DNA from: Corynebacterium sp. NML98-0116
GTDB taxonomy: Bacteria > Actinomycetota > Actinomycetes > Mycobacteriales > Mycobacteriaceae
Direction: 5' to 3'
Assembly (NCBI RefSeq): GCF_001767255.1
Contig: NZ_CP017639.1
Location: 952,875 to 1,016,874, forward strand
DNA length: 64,000 nucleotides
Positions 41,761 through 53,086 of the stretch are shown in pieces. The stretch's first letter is position 1; the number at the start of each line of letters is the position of its first letter. The notes beneath the pieces are model-generated. The model did no database searches, was not told the origin of the DNA, and saw nothing but the letters and a program-made list of their open reading frames with translations. The position numbers and the translations under genes were made by a program.

Positions 41761-42801
41761 CTACTCGTCTTCCTCATCGGTTGGCTGAGCTGGGTCAATA
41801 TAGTAAAAATCCTGCAAAGCCTGACTGAGATCATCGCCAAAAGGCAGTCCCCGTTGTCCGTCGACAAGCGGACGACTCTGCTGGTCCTCGATCGCCGTGA
41901 GATAGTTCTCGAAGGCTTCGCTGATCTCATCGCCGGAAGGAACCTGTGCCTCACCGGGCATCTTTGCGTTGGGATTGTTCCTGCGGTACTCCTCAACTTC
42001 ACGGTCGTAATGCTGTTCGAGAGCCGAGACGACTTGCGCGATCTCCTTTGACGCAGCCGTTTGCTCTGCTAATTGACGCTGAACACTTGTTATCTCTTGC
42101 TCGAGCGCGCGGAGTGGCAACTGAAGATTTGCTGTATCCTCGAGCGCCTGCATGAGCTGGAACGCCGCCATCGGGTAAGGAGAGTTTGCAATGTAATGAG
42201 GTACATGCGCAGTAAAACCAGCGACCTTTTCGCCTCGCTTATCTAGCTCTCGCTCGATCATGATGGAGGCAGCCCCGGGCACAGTAATAATTCCGTCGAA
42301 GAGATACTTGTCTTTCACCAAGCTCTCATCATTTCCGTGTGTGGAAACCACTACTGGGCGGGTATGGGGAGCGGCAACAGGGGCAGCGTAGAGGCACAGC
42401 GTTTGCTGAACTCCAAACTGCACTGCAAGGTCAGCCACAGACTTGCTAAATGCCTCCCAACGCAGATCAGGCTCTGGCCCGCTCAGCAGCAGAAACGGCA
42501 TATCCTTTGTGTCGCGGACAACACGCAGCTCAATGCCGATCTCTTCGACGTCGGCCACCGTGTGATTCGCCAGGGTTACAGCAGGCCTGCGAGAGCGGTA
42601 GTCAATGAGTTCATCGTTATTGAAGGTGGCTAAAGTGCGGGTTTCCAACGCCGCGTTGAGATGATTCGATACCCCTTCAACCGCATGGCCCGCATCTGCG
42701 TAACCCTGTAACGCAACGACGAGCGTTGGCCCCTCAGGAGATTCGCCAAGACTCGAGGGAGACGGGTACTCAAGTTCATACATGCGATTATTCGTTGGCA
42801 T
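41761..42801 (-). CDS. PAC2 family protein
   Basis: 346 residues of the PAC2 (proteasome assembly chaperone-like) superfamily. The N-terminal strand VVALQGYADAGHAVEGVSNHL and the central LLLSGPEPDLRWEAF segment are typical of the actinobacterial group; the C-terminal 90 residues are charged and helical. Archaeal and eukaryotic relatives assist proteasome assembly, but corynebacteria lack a 20S proteasome core, so the function here is open. ATG 42801 has AGGAG six bases upstream. Divergent from the DUF4192 gene. Confidence 0.82.
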   Translation of the reverse strand: MPTNNRMYELEYPSPSSLGESPEGPTLVVALQGYADAGHAVEGVSNHLNAALETRTLATFNNDELIDYRSRRPAVTLANHTVADVEEIGIELRVVRDTKDMPFLLLSGPEPDLRWEAFSKSVADLAVQFGVQQTLCLYAAPVAAPHTRPVVVSTHGNDESLVKDKYLFDGIITVPGAASIMIERELDKRGEKVAGFTAHVPHYIANSPYPMAAFQLMQALEDTANLQLPLRALEQEITSVQRQLAEQTAASKEIAQVVSALEQHYDREVEEYRRNNPNAKMPGEAQVPSGDEISEAFENYLTAIEDQQSRPLVDGQRGLPFGDDLSQALQDFYYIDPAQPTDEEDE

Positions 42802-42937
42802 GACCGCTCCTAGGATAATTTGAAAGGATCTAACTTTGTACTTACCCACAACGTCTGGGGTGAAGAAATATTCCTGCTGAAAATAAGGAATTCTAGCAAA
42901 GCGGGAACCGATGCTGTGTTGGCTACGTCTAAACTGT

Positions 42938-44095
42938 ATGAAAATAAATGCAGCTAATTCATCACTTTTTGGACCATCAGATATCATCGCAGCCCTGCCC
43001 GGGGTTCTAGGGTTTTATCCTCAAGAATCGGTCGTGGTGCTCGGCATCATTCCGGACAGCGAAGGAACACGTGGGCTTCAACTTGGACCTGTAGTTCGCG
43101 TTGACCTCACGCGCCTTGAAGCATTCATAGAAAGCCTCAAGACCGACGTGACGCAATACCTACTGGGGGATGACGTCATCGCGTACCTTGCAGTCATTGT
43201 GAGCCGTATTCCGAACTCAGAGCTCGTCAAAGACGCAGTTGATCGCTTGCAGTTCCTCGAAGAAGAAACCGGTTTCAAAGTCGACCTGTGCTGGCATGTT
43301 TCCGAAATTGCGCAGGGTACCCCATATACATTGCTTTTTGGACCGCCATTGAATGCGGCCGAAGAATGCGATCGCGCGTCCTCCCTCATTGGTGGCTGTG
43401 TATCGTCAGTGATTTCCTCTCCATCGATGCGCCCATACGTTGAGCAGGGGATACTCCCAGAACTCGATAGACAAGACACGTTTAGCTATTTTGAGCCGGT
43501 CGATTCGGAGTCCGTCCAACTGGCGCAACAAATCCAGGCACAGACACGCAAAGACGGGTTGCAGCTACTGAAAGACTTGTGGGGCGGTAGCCACGCTGGG
43601 GAGGAGGAACACCCGGCAAAACTGGCGAAAGAAGAAATTGAAAGCATTATCGAGGTTCTGCTTTGCTTGCCCGAGACTTGCCTCATCGGCCAGCGCGATG
43701 CTAATCCAATCGGCGAAATCTCGAATGAAATGAGAATCGCGCTCGAAGGCTTGACGGCTCTGCTCACCCATGCTCTACTGCGGGATACACTTATCCCCAC
43801 GATTATGCAGAACCCAAAGCGACTTGCTGCTCCACTACTATTCTTGTCGCGCCATGCTGTGGGGACAGTGCGGGCAAACGCGTTAGCGTTGTGGGCTGTG
43901 ATCGCTGTGCGGTGCGAGATCGGGTCTTGGGCAGGGGTCGCACTACAGTGCGCGCTGCAAGAAATGCCGGACCACTCATTAAGCGACGTGCTCCTGCAGT
44001 TACTCGCGATCGGTCAATATGAGGGTCTCCTGCACGCAGTTGAAGAAGGCGGGGAAGCAGTCTGGATGGAGCTAGAGATGCTTGCAGGTTCCTAA
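42938..44095 (+). CDS. DUF4192 protein
   Basis: 385 residues, family of unknown function restricted to actinobacteria. The N-terminus SSLFGPSDIIAALPGVLGFYPQESVVVLG is the family signature, and the C-terminal part is helical with an LWAVIAVRCEIGSWAG segment. No catalytic motif is evident. ATG 42938 gives the family N-terminus; no Shine-Dalgarno sequence is visible, and TACGTC (42924-42929) is a poor -10 candidate. Converges with dtxR with a 13-base gap and no terminator hairpin. Confidence 0.82.
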   Translation: MKINAANSSLFGPSDIIAALPGVLGFYPQESVVVLGIIPDSEGTRGLQLGPVVRVDLTRLEAFIESLKTDVTQYLLGDDVIAYLAVIVSRIPNSELVKDAVDRLQFLEEETGFKVDLCWHVSEIAQGTPYTLLFGPPLNAAEECDRASSLIGGCVSSVISSPSMRPYVEQGILPELDRQDTFSYFEPVDSESVQLAQQIQAQTRKDGLQLLKDLWGGSHAGEEEHPAKLAKEEIESIIEVLLCLPETCLIGQRDANPIGEISNEMRIALEGLTALLTHALLRDTLIPTIMQNPKRLAAPLLFLSRHAVGTVRANALALWAVIAVRCEIGSWAGVALQCALQEMPDHSLSDVLLQLLAIGQYEGLLHAVEEGGEAVWMELEMLAGS

Positions 44096-44108
44096 CAGCA
44101 GATCGGCT

Positions 44109-44795
44109 CTACTGAAGCTCAATGCGCACGGCATGCGCGAGGTCATCAGGAATGACGAAATCTTTTTGGCCAGGAAGTGATAGCTGTAGCCCGCCATCAT
44201 CCGGAAGGCTCACTATGACTTTCTGGCCGACGATATCGCCTAGGCCTGCCAGCTCCGGCAAACGCTCTGCTTCAAGCTGCAGAATCTCACTGATTTGGAC
44301 CACTACAGCTTCGCGACCCTCGGAGAGATCTAAGTCCGTTGCGCGAGTGCCAAGCTCAGGCTTAGCAACATTTGAACCGCCAATTTCATCCAACGCAGGG
44401 ATGGGGTTGCCAAACGGAGATACCTGAGGGTGGTTGAGTACCTCGTATACGCGCTTTTCCACGGCTTCACTCATCACGTGTTCCCAGCGACATGCTTCGT
44501 CGTGCACTTGTTCAATATCCAACTTGAGGATGCTGGTGAGAAGGCACTCTGCGAGGCGGTGCTTACGCATCACCGCAGTCGCACGGGCGCGTCCCTCGTC
44601 GGTAAGGGAGAGCGAGCGATCTGTTTCAACAACAATCAGGCCGTCGCGCTCCATGCGGGCGACGGTCTGGGAAACTGTCGGGCCAGACTGCTCGAGCCGC
44701 TCTGCGATTCGTGCGCGGAGCGGCACAATGCCTTCCTCCTCAAGTTCGTAAACTGTACGTAAATACATTTCTGTTGTGTCTACGAGATCACGCAC
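44109..44795 (-). CDS. dtxR: Iron-dependent regulator DtxR
   Basis: Fe2+-activated repressor of iron uptake and storage genes (and diphtheria toxin in C. diphtheriae). 228 residues, close to the C. glutamicum length. Metal ligands occupy the canonical positions: Met10, His79, Glu83, His98, Glu100, Cys102, Glu105 and His106. The N-terminal winged helix (1-70) and C-terminal SH3-like domain (~150-228) are intact. GTG start with AAGGGAG seven bases upstream. Downstream of sigB on the same strand, as in other corynebacteria. Confidence 0.96.
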   Translation of the reverse strand: MRDLVDTTEMYLRTVYELEEEGIVPLRARIAERLEQSGPTVSQTVARMERDGLIVVETDRSLSLTDEGRARATAVMRKHRLAECLLTSILKLDIEQVHDEACRWEHVMSEAVEKRVYEVLNHPQVSPFGNPIPALDEIGGSNVAKPELGTRATDLDLSEGREAVVVQISEILQLEAERLPELAGLGDIVGQKVIVSLPDDGGLQLSLPGQKDFVIPDDLAHAVRIELQ

Positions 44796-44934
44796 GTGGA
44801 ACTCCCTTGCCTAAAAGTCGCTCTGAAGCGTTGAGGCTGCATCAACATTCAACGCAGTCCAAGAATCGACGCCTATTAACGATTGCTATGGTAACCCAAA
44901 AAACTATTAGTTGCGGAACGCTTCGTCGCGGTTG

Positions 44935-45930
44935 TTACATTGCGTAATCCCTAAGGCGCTCTGCCCGGTCACCTACGCGAAGCTTCGCCATGACCTCTCG
45001 TTCGATTTGGCGAACGCGCTCACGAGACAAGCCGAATTTACGCCCAATCTGGTCCAATGTGCGGGGAACACCGTCGGTCAGCCCATAGCGCATACGGATG
45101 ACGTCCTGCTCGCGCTGCTCCAAACCGTTGATGACATCTTGGATGTCATCGTGACGGAGCACGGATACCACCGCGTCTTCGGCGTCTGTAGCTTCTGCAT
45201 CTTCAATGAAGTCCCCCAGGGGGGCCTCTTCATCCGCTCCGACCGGCATGTCAAGACTCACGGGGTCTCGGGATTGACGCAGGAGGAGCTCAATCTTGTC
45301 CTCTTCGATGCCAGACTCCTCTGCCAACTCCTCATTCGTTGGTTCGCGGCCAAACGACTGGTACATCTCGCGGCGAATTCGGGAGAGTTTATTGACTTGT
45401 TCTACAAGATGCACAGGGAGACGGATAGTACGAGACTGGTCTGCCATGCCGCGAGTAATGGCCTGGCGAATCCACCACGTCGCGTACGTTGAGAATTTAA
45501 AGCCCCTGGCATAGTCAAATTTCTCCATCGCGCGGATCAGTCCGAGGTTGCCCTCTTGGATCAGATCGAGCAGTGGCATCCCGCGTCCTGTGTAGCGCTT
45601 TGCCAACGACACAACCAGACGAAGATTTGCCTCGAGGAGGTGGGCGCGAGCTTTCCGTCCTTGCTTCGCCAGAATTTTATAGTCACGTTTCTGGGCTCGG
45701 GTGAGCTTGCAGTCTGGATCATCAAGAAGCTGCTGGGCATAGAGTCCAACTTCGATCTGCTGGGCTAGTTCGACCTCTTCTTCTGCATCGAGCAGGGCAG
45801 TCTTGCCAATGCCATTGAGATACACGCGAACAAGGTCAGCCGATGGATTGTCGTTCGTTTGATTGCGACGACTACCGCGGTCAACTTTTTCTTCGTTGTC
45901 CGCTGTTAAGGTCTGACTCTTCGACGTCAT
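44935..45930 (-). CDS. sigB: RNA polymerase sigma factor SigB
   Basis: A 331-residue group 2 sigma-70 factor, the general-stress and transition-phase sigma of corynebacteria. Regions 1.2 to 4.2 are present: [16 protein letters not shown] (2.1), [19 protein letters not shown] (2.2), [13 protein letters not shown] (2.4), and the region 4.2 helix-turn-helix [20 protein letters not shown]. It lacks the long Lys/acidic N-terminus of SigA. AAGGAGG lies nine bases before the ATG. A SigH-type promoter is upstream and dtxR is downstream. Confidence 0.95.
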   Translation of the reverse strand: MTSKSQTLTADNEEKVDRGSRRNQTNDNPSADLVRVYLNGIGKTALLDAEEEVELAQQIEVGLYAQQLLDDPDCKLTRAQKRDYKILAKQGRKARAHLLEANLRLVVSLAKRYTGRGMPLLDLIQEGNLGLIRAMEKFDYARGFKFSTYATWWIRQAITRGMADQSRTIRLPVHLVEQVNKLSRIRREMYQSFGREPTNEELAEESGIEEDKIELLLRQSRDPVSLDMPVGADEEAPLGDFIEDAEATDAEDAVVSVLRHDDIQDVINGLEQREQDVIRMRYGLTDGVPRTLDQIGRKFGLSRERVRQIEREVMAKLRVGDRAERLRDYAM

Positions 45931-45977
45931 TGAGCACTGCCTCCTTGGACGAGTGGAACAGGTAATCTTCTACACCC

Positions 45978-46006
45978 TCAACGATCTTGGACACATTTTT
46001 GTTCCC
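45978..46006 (-). promoter_or_regulatory. SigH-type promoter of sigB
   Basis: On the minus strand GGGAAC (46001-46006) and CGTTGA (45978-45983) are separated by 17 bases, matching the corynebacterial SigH consensus (GGAAt / cGTT). The start would be about 40 bases before the sigB ATG. In C. glutamicum sigB is a known SigH target, which agrees. Confidence 0.75.
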
Positions 46007-46022
46007 AATGATCAAAAGAGTG

Positions 46023-46457
46023 CTAGGCCTCGACAATCACCGTGAATGGGCCGTCGTTGATGCTCTGCACCTTCATATGGGCACCAAACTTTCCTTCAGC
46101 GACCGTGATGCCCCGGTCTCGGAGGTAGACTGCGATTTTTTCAATGATGGGTGCTGCTTCATCTGCGGGGGCTGCGTCACTCCATGACGGCCTCCGTCCT
46201 TTTGCCGTGCGACCCATCAACGTGAACTGACTCACAAGCAAAACAGGGGCTTGTGCGTCCACTACAGACTTTTCGCCCTCAAGAATTCGCAGTTCCGCGA
46301 TTTTGCGAGCAACCGTTTCCCAAGCGTCGTCGCTATCCTTACGTCCTGCTCCGACAAGGGCCAGAATTCCACCCGTCGCCTCGCAGTCGATTGCTCCGAC
46401 GACTTCACCGTCGACGGTGACGCTCGCGTTCGTAACTCTTGTCAATACAGCCTTCAT
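46023..46457 (-). CDS. dtd: D-aminoacyl-tRNA deacylase
   Basis: Hydrolyses D-aminoacyl-tRNAs. 144 residues, the typical DTD length. Motifs are LVSQFTLMG (83-91) and the C-terminal NDGPFTV with the Gly-Pro motif of the chiral proofreading site. AGGTGGAG before the ATG lies in the tail of the upstream methyltransferase gene, whose stop is two bases away, so the genes are coupled. Confidence 0.94.
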   Translation of the reverse strand: MKAVLTRVTNASVTVDGEVVGAIDCEATGGILALVGAGRKDSDDAWETVARKIAELRILEGEKSVVDAQAPVLLVSQFTLMGRTAKGRRPSWSDAAPADEAAPIIEKIAVYLRDRGITVAEGKFGAHMKVQSINDGPFTVIVEA

Positions 46458-46459
46458 TC

Positions 46460-48013
46460 CTACTCCACCTCTGCAATTTCCGCCGGCAGCACGATGCCGT
46501 GGCGGATAAGATCCACAACAGCTGCAACCGTTTGGTTTTCCAATTCTTCAAGGGCCTGCTGGTCGTCGACACCTCGAGATGCTGCTAGGATGCCCACCAC
46601 GTCACGCAGTGGCAAGCCGGCGGGATGCAATCCTGCAAGGACGGTTTTCAACGCCTCATCCAATGAATGAGAGAATCGTGGGCCATCCATTCGAGTAATG
46701 CGCAGCTCTTCGCGCGTGAAACCCAGCCCCTCTTCAGTATTTGGCACAGCGATGTCTTCGATCGCGACTGTGGGCCGGACCAGGAACGAACTATCTAAGA
46801 GTTCCTGGACGGATTTTTGCCGTAGCCACGCCTGCCGTAGATAGTATTCTTCGACCTCAGGCCCAAGCGGGTCCGTGAACGGGTGTGTTAATTCTTCCGC
46901 AGTAATCTCGGAGGGCTGGTCGCCGATGTGTTGCATGAAAATCCAACCGAAACCAATAGCGTGAACACCCGCGGCTTGGAAGTAATCGAGCCACTGTTGT
47001 GTGCGGGCTATGCCGCTTTCAGTCCTGAGGTCGACTGATTCATCTTTCAGCCACGTGGCGACGTAGGTCTCGGGGTCAACCACTTCTCGTTGAAGCACCC
47101 ATGCGCTGACTCCTTGCGAAGGGACCCAACTCGCAACTCGCGACTGCCACGCCTCACCATCAATATGGGCCCATGAGCCCAGCATGCACAGCATCCCACC
47201 TTCTGCGAGATATTCAGGTGCGTGCTCTGCCACGAGGTGACTTGCTTCATCCAGTGGCATGCCGGAGTCGCGGTAAACATGCCCTACCTCCGGAATGCCG
47301 ACTACAAACGGCGGGTTGGCAACGATCCTGTCAAACTGCTCGCCCGCGACAGGCTCAAACCAAGATCCTTCGCGGAGCTGAACGTTAGTGATGCCATTCA
47401 TCTCGAGCGTGGCCTGAGCCAACTCGATCGCTCGATGATGAATGTCAGTACCGACGATCTGATCGGCAAGGCCAGATTGTGCTACCGACAGCACCCCTGA
47501 ACCGGTTCCAAGGTCCAAAACCGTTCCAGTCGGTGACTGCGGGATCGCGTGCAACAGGGATTTCGACGCCGCTCCGACTCCAAGTACGTGATCTTTGCCG
47601 GGAACGATTGCAGACGTAGAGGCGTCGAGATCTGCAACTATGAGGTGATGCTGTTGAGACAACAAATGAGGCCGGATGTCGTAAGCAACCTCGTAGCGTT
47701 GCTCTTTGGTCTGGTGAAAGACACCTGCGCTGATGAGTTTCTCAGCAAGTGACGAGCCAAATAACGCCTCGAGCTCGTTTTTGGAAGTCGGGCGCCGCAA
47801 CAACAAAGTGGATATGGCCGATCCGATAACGTCTTCTGAATGGCAGCGACGCAGGACGGATCCCACCTCGCCCCGGTAGAGAGCCTGGTATGCATTTGGT
47901 CCAAGATAACTTCCAATCGAAGATGTGGTGTAGGGGAGCGCGCGCAATCGTTCACCGAGCTCCCGCGCAAGTCCAGGGTGTAATCCAAATGCCGTAGATG
48001 ATAAATCTGTCAT
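46460..48013 (-). CDS. Class I SAM-dependent methyltransferase (PrmC/RsmC-like N-methyltransferase)
   Basis: 517 residues. A central Rossmann methyltransferase domain has motif [13 protein letters not shown] (~205-216) and the NPPF motif ([10 protein letters not shown], ~272) that marks amino-group N-methyltransferases acting on Gln, adenine or guanine. The N-terminal ~150 residues are a helical domain and the C-terminal ~200 are family-specific. The substrate may be rRNA, DNA or protein; I cannot decide. CGGAG precedes ATG 48013. Between the DUF3099 gene (stop five bases upstream) and dtd in one operon. Confidence 0.82.
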   Translation of the reverse strand: MTDLSSTAFGLHPGLARELGERLRALPYTTSSIGSYLGPNAYQALYRGEVGSVLRRCHSEDVIGSAISTLLLRRPTSKNELEALFGSSLAEKLISAGVFHQTKEQRYEVAYDIRPHLLSQQHHLIVADLDASTSAIVPGKDHVLGVGAASKSLLHAIPQSPTGTVLDLGTGSGVLSVAQSGLADQIVGTDIHHRAIELAQATLEMNGITNVQLREGSWFEPVAGEQFDRIVANPPFVVGIPEVGHVYRDSGMPLDEASHLVAEHAPEYLAEGGMLCMLGSWAHIDGEAWQSRVASWVPSQGVSAWVLQREVVDPETYVATWLKDESVDLRTESGIARTQQWLDYFQAAGVHAIGFGWIFMQHIGDQPSEITAEELTHPFTDPLGPEVEEYYLRQAWLRQKSVQELLDSSFLVRPTVAIEDIAVPNTEEGLGFTREELRITRMDGPRFSHSLDEALKTVLAGLHPAGLPLRDVVGILAASRGVDDQQALEELENQTVAAVVDLIRHGIVLPAEIAEVE

Positions 48014-48017
48014 GCTG

Positions 48018-48494
48018 CTACTCCGATTGGGATTCGTGATCGATAACGGTCGGCGTCGTATCTGTTGAAGCCTGGTTCGAGGATAGTTGTTGCCTCGACT
48101 GCTCCTCCAACGCGGCATAGGCACGACTCAGCGCAGGCTTGTAGACATTCTTTTCACGCGGATCACGCGACTCTCCTTTCGCGTTGCCCAACATCACTGC
48201 GCCCCAGGGGAGCGGTACGGAAACAATAAAGAGCAACGTCGCAATCCACCAGTTACCGAGCCACCACGCAGATGCGATCGAAAGCAAAATGAAAGGGATC
48301 CGAAGTGCCTGCAACCAAAGGTATTGAGCCTCTCGGCTCTGCAGGTTTTGCTCCGGCGTCTGTTTCGCATCCGTAATGAGTGCACGGTGTCGTTTTGAGC
48401 GGAAATGACGAAAAAGGAAATGCTTATCGTCGTGGACTTCGACTTCCGCATCAATCGAGACGTGCTCTTGTGCCTCGCCCTCTCTCTCATTCAT
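48018..48494 (-). CDS. DUF3099 membrane protein
   Basis: 158 residues. Family core ALITDAKQTPEQNLQSREA (about 38-56) followed by two transmembrane helices (about 64-82 and 84-104) and a charged C-terminal tail. The function is unknown; the family is actinobacterial. The ATG at 48494 has TAACCT eight bases upstream, so it heads a DUF3099-methyltransferase-dtd operon with a leaderless mRNA. Divergent from the DUF3039 gene. Confidence 0.82.
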   Translation of the reverse strand: MNEREGEAQEHVSIDAEVEVHDDKHFLFRHFRSKRHRALITDAKQTPEQNLQSREAQYLWLQALRIPFILLSIASAWWLGNWWIATLLFIVSVPLPWGAVMLGNAKGESRDPREKNVYKPALSRAYAALEEQSRQQLSSNQASTDTTPTVIDHESQSE

Positions 48495-48502
48495 AAATAC
48501 AC

Positions 48503-48508
48503 AGGTTA
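48503..48508 (-). promoter_or_regulatory. -10 element of the DUF3099 operon, leaderless
   Basis: TAACCT on the minus strand is followed by eight bases and the ATG at 48494. Confidence 0.55.
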
Positions 48509-48541
48509 GCGCCTCGGCTTAAAAACTTTGCCAAAGTGGGG

Positions 48542-48547
48542 CATGAT
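48542..48547 (+). promoter_or_regulatory. -10-like element before the DUF3039 gene
   Basis: CATGAT (one change from TATGAT) ends seven bases before GTG 48555. Weaker than the other leaderless-type sites. Confidence 0.4.
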
Positions 48548-48554
48548 GGGAGTC

Positions 48555-48800
48555 GTGAATACGACGACGAAGACTCTTGAGCGCACAGACCTTCGGGAAG
48601 ACACATCGTCAACAAATGATGATGGAACCCCCAAGTTTTTCCACTACGTGAAGAAGGATCAGATTTTCGATTCTGCGATTTCTGGAAAAGTCGTAGTCGC
48701 ACTCTGTGGCAAGACATTTCCGGTGAAGAAGCAGGCGAAGCCTGGGTCGCCAGTATGTCCTGACTGCGAACGCATCTATAAGGGGTTGCGTCGGAAGTGA
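48555..48800 (+). CDS. DUF3039 zinc-ribbon protein
   Basis: 81 residues. The C-terminal half has cysteines in ALCGKTFPV and VCPDCERIYKGL, a C-x(n)-C-x2-C arrangement suggesting a zinc ribbon. The central FFHYVKKDQIFDSAI is the family signature. Function unknown; actinobacterial. GTG 48555 is chosen from the -10-like hexamer; ATG 48528, 48543 or 48546 would only add residues. Its end overlaps the start of the helicase gene by four bases (GTGA), so the two proteins are made together. Confidence 0.75.
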   Translation: MNTTTKTLERTDLREDTSSTNDDGTPKFFHYVKKDQIFDSAISGKVVVALCGKTFPVKKQAKPGSPVCPDCERIYKGLRRK

Positions 48801-50578
48801 CGGCTCCAGGTACGTCGGCCGGGCCTCAGCTGCGCGCATGGCAGCAAGAGGCCCTCGATTCGTTTATGCGCACCAAACCTCGAGACTTTCTCGCTGTAGC
48901 AACTCCTGGTGCGGGTAAGACGACGTTTGCACTGACACTAGCCAGCAAACTGCACGCATCGAAGGCAGTGCAGCGCATCATCGTCGTCGTACCAACAGAA
49001 CACCTAAAACACCAGTGGTCCCAATCAGCAGCGAGGTTCGGCCTTTCGCTAGACCCAAACTTCACAAACTCATCTGCGGTAAACCCTGCCTATGACGGCA
49101 TTGTCGTGACGTATGCGCAAATCGGTATGCACCCGTTCAAGCATCATGCGGTGGCCACTGCGAAGCGCAGTTTGGTGATTCTTGATGAGATTCACCATGC
49201 TGGTGACGCCAAAAGTTGGGGGGATGGAGTCTACGAGGCTTACAACGATGTCGAACACCGCTTAGCGTTGACAGGTACGCCGTTTCGCTCTGATGATTCC
49301 CAGATTCCGTTCGTCCGATACGTCGAAGACGGCGATGGGCACCTCGTTTCACAAGCGGACTACACCTATGGGTACTCCCACGCCTTGGCCGATGGCGTCG
49401 TCCGCCCAGTTGTATTCCTGGCATATTCCGGCGAGGCACAGTGGAAAGACTCCGCCGGGGAAGAGTATTCCGCAAGGCTTGGTGAGCCACTGAATGCCGA
49501 GCAGACCGCGCGTGCCTGGAAAACTGCCCTAGATCCGAAAGGGGACTGGATCAAGGCAGTCCTCCAGGCGGCACATACAAGGCTGAAAAAACTTCGTACG
49601 AATATGCCGGATGCCGGAGGCCTCGTCATCGCTACGAACAAGACGACAGCACGCGCCTACGCCAAGATCCTCTCCAGCATTTCGAGCACGCCCGTTACGG
49701 TCGTGCTCTCAGACGAAGCCGGGGCATCCGACCGCATCGACGAATTCTCCGCGTCCACCGACGAATGGATGGTCGCAGTCAGAATGGTCTCTGAGGGAGT
49801 CGACGTTCCTCGCCTCGCTGTCGGAGTATATGCAACATCAGCATCGACACCACTGTTTTTCGCGCAGGCAATCGGACGATTCGTGCGCTCACGCATGCCA
49901 GGCGAATCCGCCTCCGTTTTTCTCCCGTCGGTCCCGGTTCTGCTCCGCCTCGCGGAAGAAATGGAGGTGTCACGCGACCACGTTTTGGGCAAACCACACC
50001 GAGAATCAGGGTGGTCCGACGAGCTACTAGCCCAAGCAAACCAAGTTCAAAACGAACCAGACGACAACCCTTCGTACGAAGCCATCGGCGCATCAGCCGA
50101 GCTAGACTCTTTAATTTTCGACGGCTCCACCTACGGCACACCCACCGTCGCAGGATCCGCAGAGGAACAAGACTTCCTAGGCCTTCCAGGGCTGCTTGAC
50201 GAAGAACAGGTCAAGACTCTGCTCCGCAAACGCCAAAGCGACCAACTAGATGCCCGAGAAGCAGAAGAAAAAGCGCGAAAGGCTGCCGAGCGCCAAGCAC
50301 GCGAGCGTGCTGAAGTTCTAGGAGAGCACTTGGCTCCCACTCAGCCGTCCAAGCAAACCTCCGCGCCGGGTAGCAGTGAGGAGGCATCAGTGGCGGCTGA
50401 TGAGATTCCCCAGTTGAGAAAGGAACTCAACGCTCGCGTTTCAATCGTCGCTGGAAAGACGGGTCGCCCGCATGGTGCGATCCATACGGAAGCGCGTAAA
50501 GCGTGTGGTGGTCCACCGACCGCGCTGTGCAATGCGGAACAGCTGCGGGCGCGTATTGCGTACTTACGAGATTGGTAA
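48797..50578 (+). CDS. DEAD/DEAH-box superfamily 2 helicase
   Basis: 593 residues. Walker A ATPGAGKT (35-42), the DEIH box in LVILDEIHHAG (~117-124), motif III ALTGTPFRSDD, and the C-terminal motif VI AQAIGRFVRSR near 358. The core resembles XPB/Rad25- and type III restriction-type DNA translocases. After residue ~400 comes a Glu/Ala/Arg-rich coiled coil and a C-terminal domain ending with a KTGRPHGAIHTEARKACGG segment. Coupled to the small DUF3039 zinc-ribbon gene. DNA repair or RNA remodelling are both possible. Confidence 0.83.
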   Translation: MTAPGTSAGPQLRAWQQEALDSFMRTKPRDFLAVATPGAGKTTFALTLASKLHASKAVQRIIVVVPTEHLKHQWSQSAARFGLSLDPNFTNSSAVNPAYDGIVVTYAQIGMHPFKHHAVATAKRSLVILDEIHHAGDAKSWGDGVYEAYNDVEHRLALTGTPFRSDDSQIPFVRYVEDGDGHLVSQADYTYGYSHALADGVVRPVVFLAYSGEAQWKDSAGEEYSARLGEPLNAEQTARAWKTALDPKGDWIKAVLQAAHTRLKKLRTNMPDAGGLVIATNKTTARAYAKILSSISSTPVTVVLSDEAGASDRIDEFSASTDEWMVAVRMVSEGVDVPRLAVGVYATSASTPLFFAQAIGRFVRSRMPGESASVFLPSVPVLLRLAEEMEVSRDHVLGKPHRESGWSDELLAQANQVQNEPDDNPSYEAIGASAELDSLIFDGSTYGTPTVAGSAEEQDFLGLPGLLDEEQVKTLLRKRQSDQLDAREAEEKARKAAERQARERAEVLGEHLAPTQPSKQTSAPGSSEEASVAADEIPQLRKELNARVSIVAGKTGRPHGAIHTEARKACGGPPTALCNAEQLRARIAYLRDW

Positions 50579-50585
50579 TACACGA

Positions 50586-50616
50586 AACCGGTAGGAGAGT
50601 GGACCTCCTACCGGTT
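50586..50616. terminator. Bidirectional terminator between the helicase and sigA
   Basis: AACCGGTAGGAG (50586-50597) and CTCCTACCGGTT (50605-50616) form a perfect 12-base stem with a seven-base loop in the 62-base gap between two convergent genes. The T-rich tails are short on both strands. Confidence 0.8.
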
Positions 50617-50640
50617 ATTGCTTACTACGTAGAAACGCAT

Positions 50641-52080
<1,440 letters not shown>

Positions 52081-52203
52081 GTACGCCCTTTCGCCTTTGT
52101 GAACTGATTGATGCTTTTGCGGACACCGAGACTTCCTCCAACAATGGATGGAAAGAAAGTCACTCTGGTGAAAGCAGACCAGCAAACGCCGGTCTGCCTT
52201 CCT

Positions 52204-52258
52204 AGCGTACGCAAACTGTGCTGATTTTTCAGAACGCCTATCTTAACAGCATTGTCAA
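52204..52258 (-). promoter_or_regulatory. Candidate sigA promoter elements
   Basis: In the 210-base gap between ppgK and sigA the minus strand carries a perfect TTGACA (52253-52258) and, separately, a -10-like TACGCT (52204-52209). They are too far apart to form one promoter, so two weak promoters or one unrecognised -10 are possible. The leader would be about 115 bases from TACGCT. Confidence 0.35.
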
Positions 52259-52290
52259 GCTGCTTTGTGTTAGACGCCGAGTCTCGCTAG

Positions 52291-53073
52291 TTACGGTGCG
52301 AGGTGCTCATTGGCCGCCATCGCTGCTCCGACAATGCCTGCTCGGTTGCGAAGAGTGGCCACGACGACAGGAGTGTCGACAGTCAATAGAGGGACCCATT
52401 TGTCAGATTTCCGCGAGATGCCACCACCGACGACGAAACACTCTGGATTAAACAGTCGCGCGTATTCGTGCAGCACCTTATCAACTCGCTTCGCCCACTT
52501 CTTGAAGCTCAGGTCTTCCCTCTGCTTTACAGCTGAGGAGGCGACGTGCTCTGCTTCCTTCCTATTGACGATTAAATGGCCAATTTCTGTGTTAGGGAAG
52601 AGGTGCCCATTAACCAGGAACGCTGAACCAATACCAGTGCCAAACGTGAGGAATATGACAGAACCGTTTCGGGCTCGTTCATTGCCAAAGGCAACTTCAG
52701 CAAGCCCCGCGGCGTCGGCGTCGTTTAATACAGTGACAGAGCGCTCAGGGAGATGCTGCTCAAAGAGCTCATGCACATCGGTGTCGATCCACGACGGGTC
52801 GATGTTAGCTGCGCTCTTTGCGATCTGATGCTGAATCACCGACGGCAGCGTTACGCCCACAGGGCCGTCCCATTCGTGGAGACGGACGATCTCTGCGACT
52901 GTTGATGCAACAGCTTCAGGTGTAGCTGGCTGAGGAGTTGCGATCTTGATCCTGTCGCCGACGAATTCTCCGGTTTTGAGGTTGACGATGGCGCCCTTGA
53001 TTCCAGAACCGCCGACATCGACGCCCATACCATAGTGCTCTTGGGCACCATCAATTCCACTTGTTGTAGTCAT
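52291..53073 (-). CDS. ppgK: Polyphosphate glucokinase
   Basis: Phosphorylates glucose with polyphosphate or ATP. 260 residues of the ROK/actin fold: phosphate-1 loop [12 protein letters not shown] (~17-28), catalytic Asp in [10 protein letters not shown] (near 120), TFGTGIGSA phosphate-2 loop (near 145) and a C-terminal [13 protein letters not shown] adenosine/polyP motif. ATG 53073 lies seven bases after the -10 TATGCT, so the mRNA is probably leaderless; the upstream ATGs overlap that promoter. Located directly upstream of sigA. Confidence 0.94.
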   Translation of the reverse strand: MTTTSGIDGAQEHYGMGVDVGGSGIKGAIVNLKTGEFVGDRIKIATPQPATPEAVASTVAEIVRLHEWDGPVGVTLPSVIQHQIAKSAANIDPSWIDTDVHELFEQHLPERSVTVLNDADAAGLAEVAFGNERARNGSVIFLTFGTGIGSAFLVNGHLFPNTEIGHLIVNRKEAEHVASSAVKQREDLSFKKWAKRVDKVLHEYARLFNPECFVVGGGISRKSDKWVPLLTVDTPVVVATLRNRAGIVGAAMAANEHLAP

Positions 53074-53080
53074 AACATTG

Positions 53081-53086
53081 AGCATA
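53081..53086 (-). promoter_or_regulatory. -10 element of ppgK, leaderless
   Basis: TATGCT on the minus strand is followed by CAATGTT and then the ATG at 53073. Confidence 0.6.

Noticed and set aside
41266..42051. 261-codon frame antisense to the DUF3516 helicase and PAC2 genes
   Set aside because: Spans the ends of two convincing genes, has no promoter or ribosome binding site and no protein-like features.
52081..52185. 35-codon N-terminal extension of SigA
   Set aside because: Cys/His-rich and unlike any SigA; GTG 52080 has AAAGGG six bases upstream.
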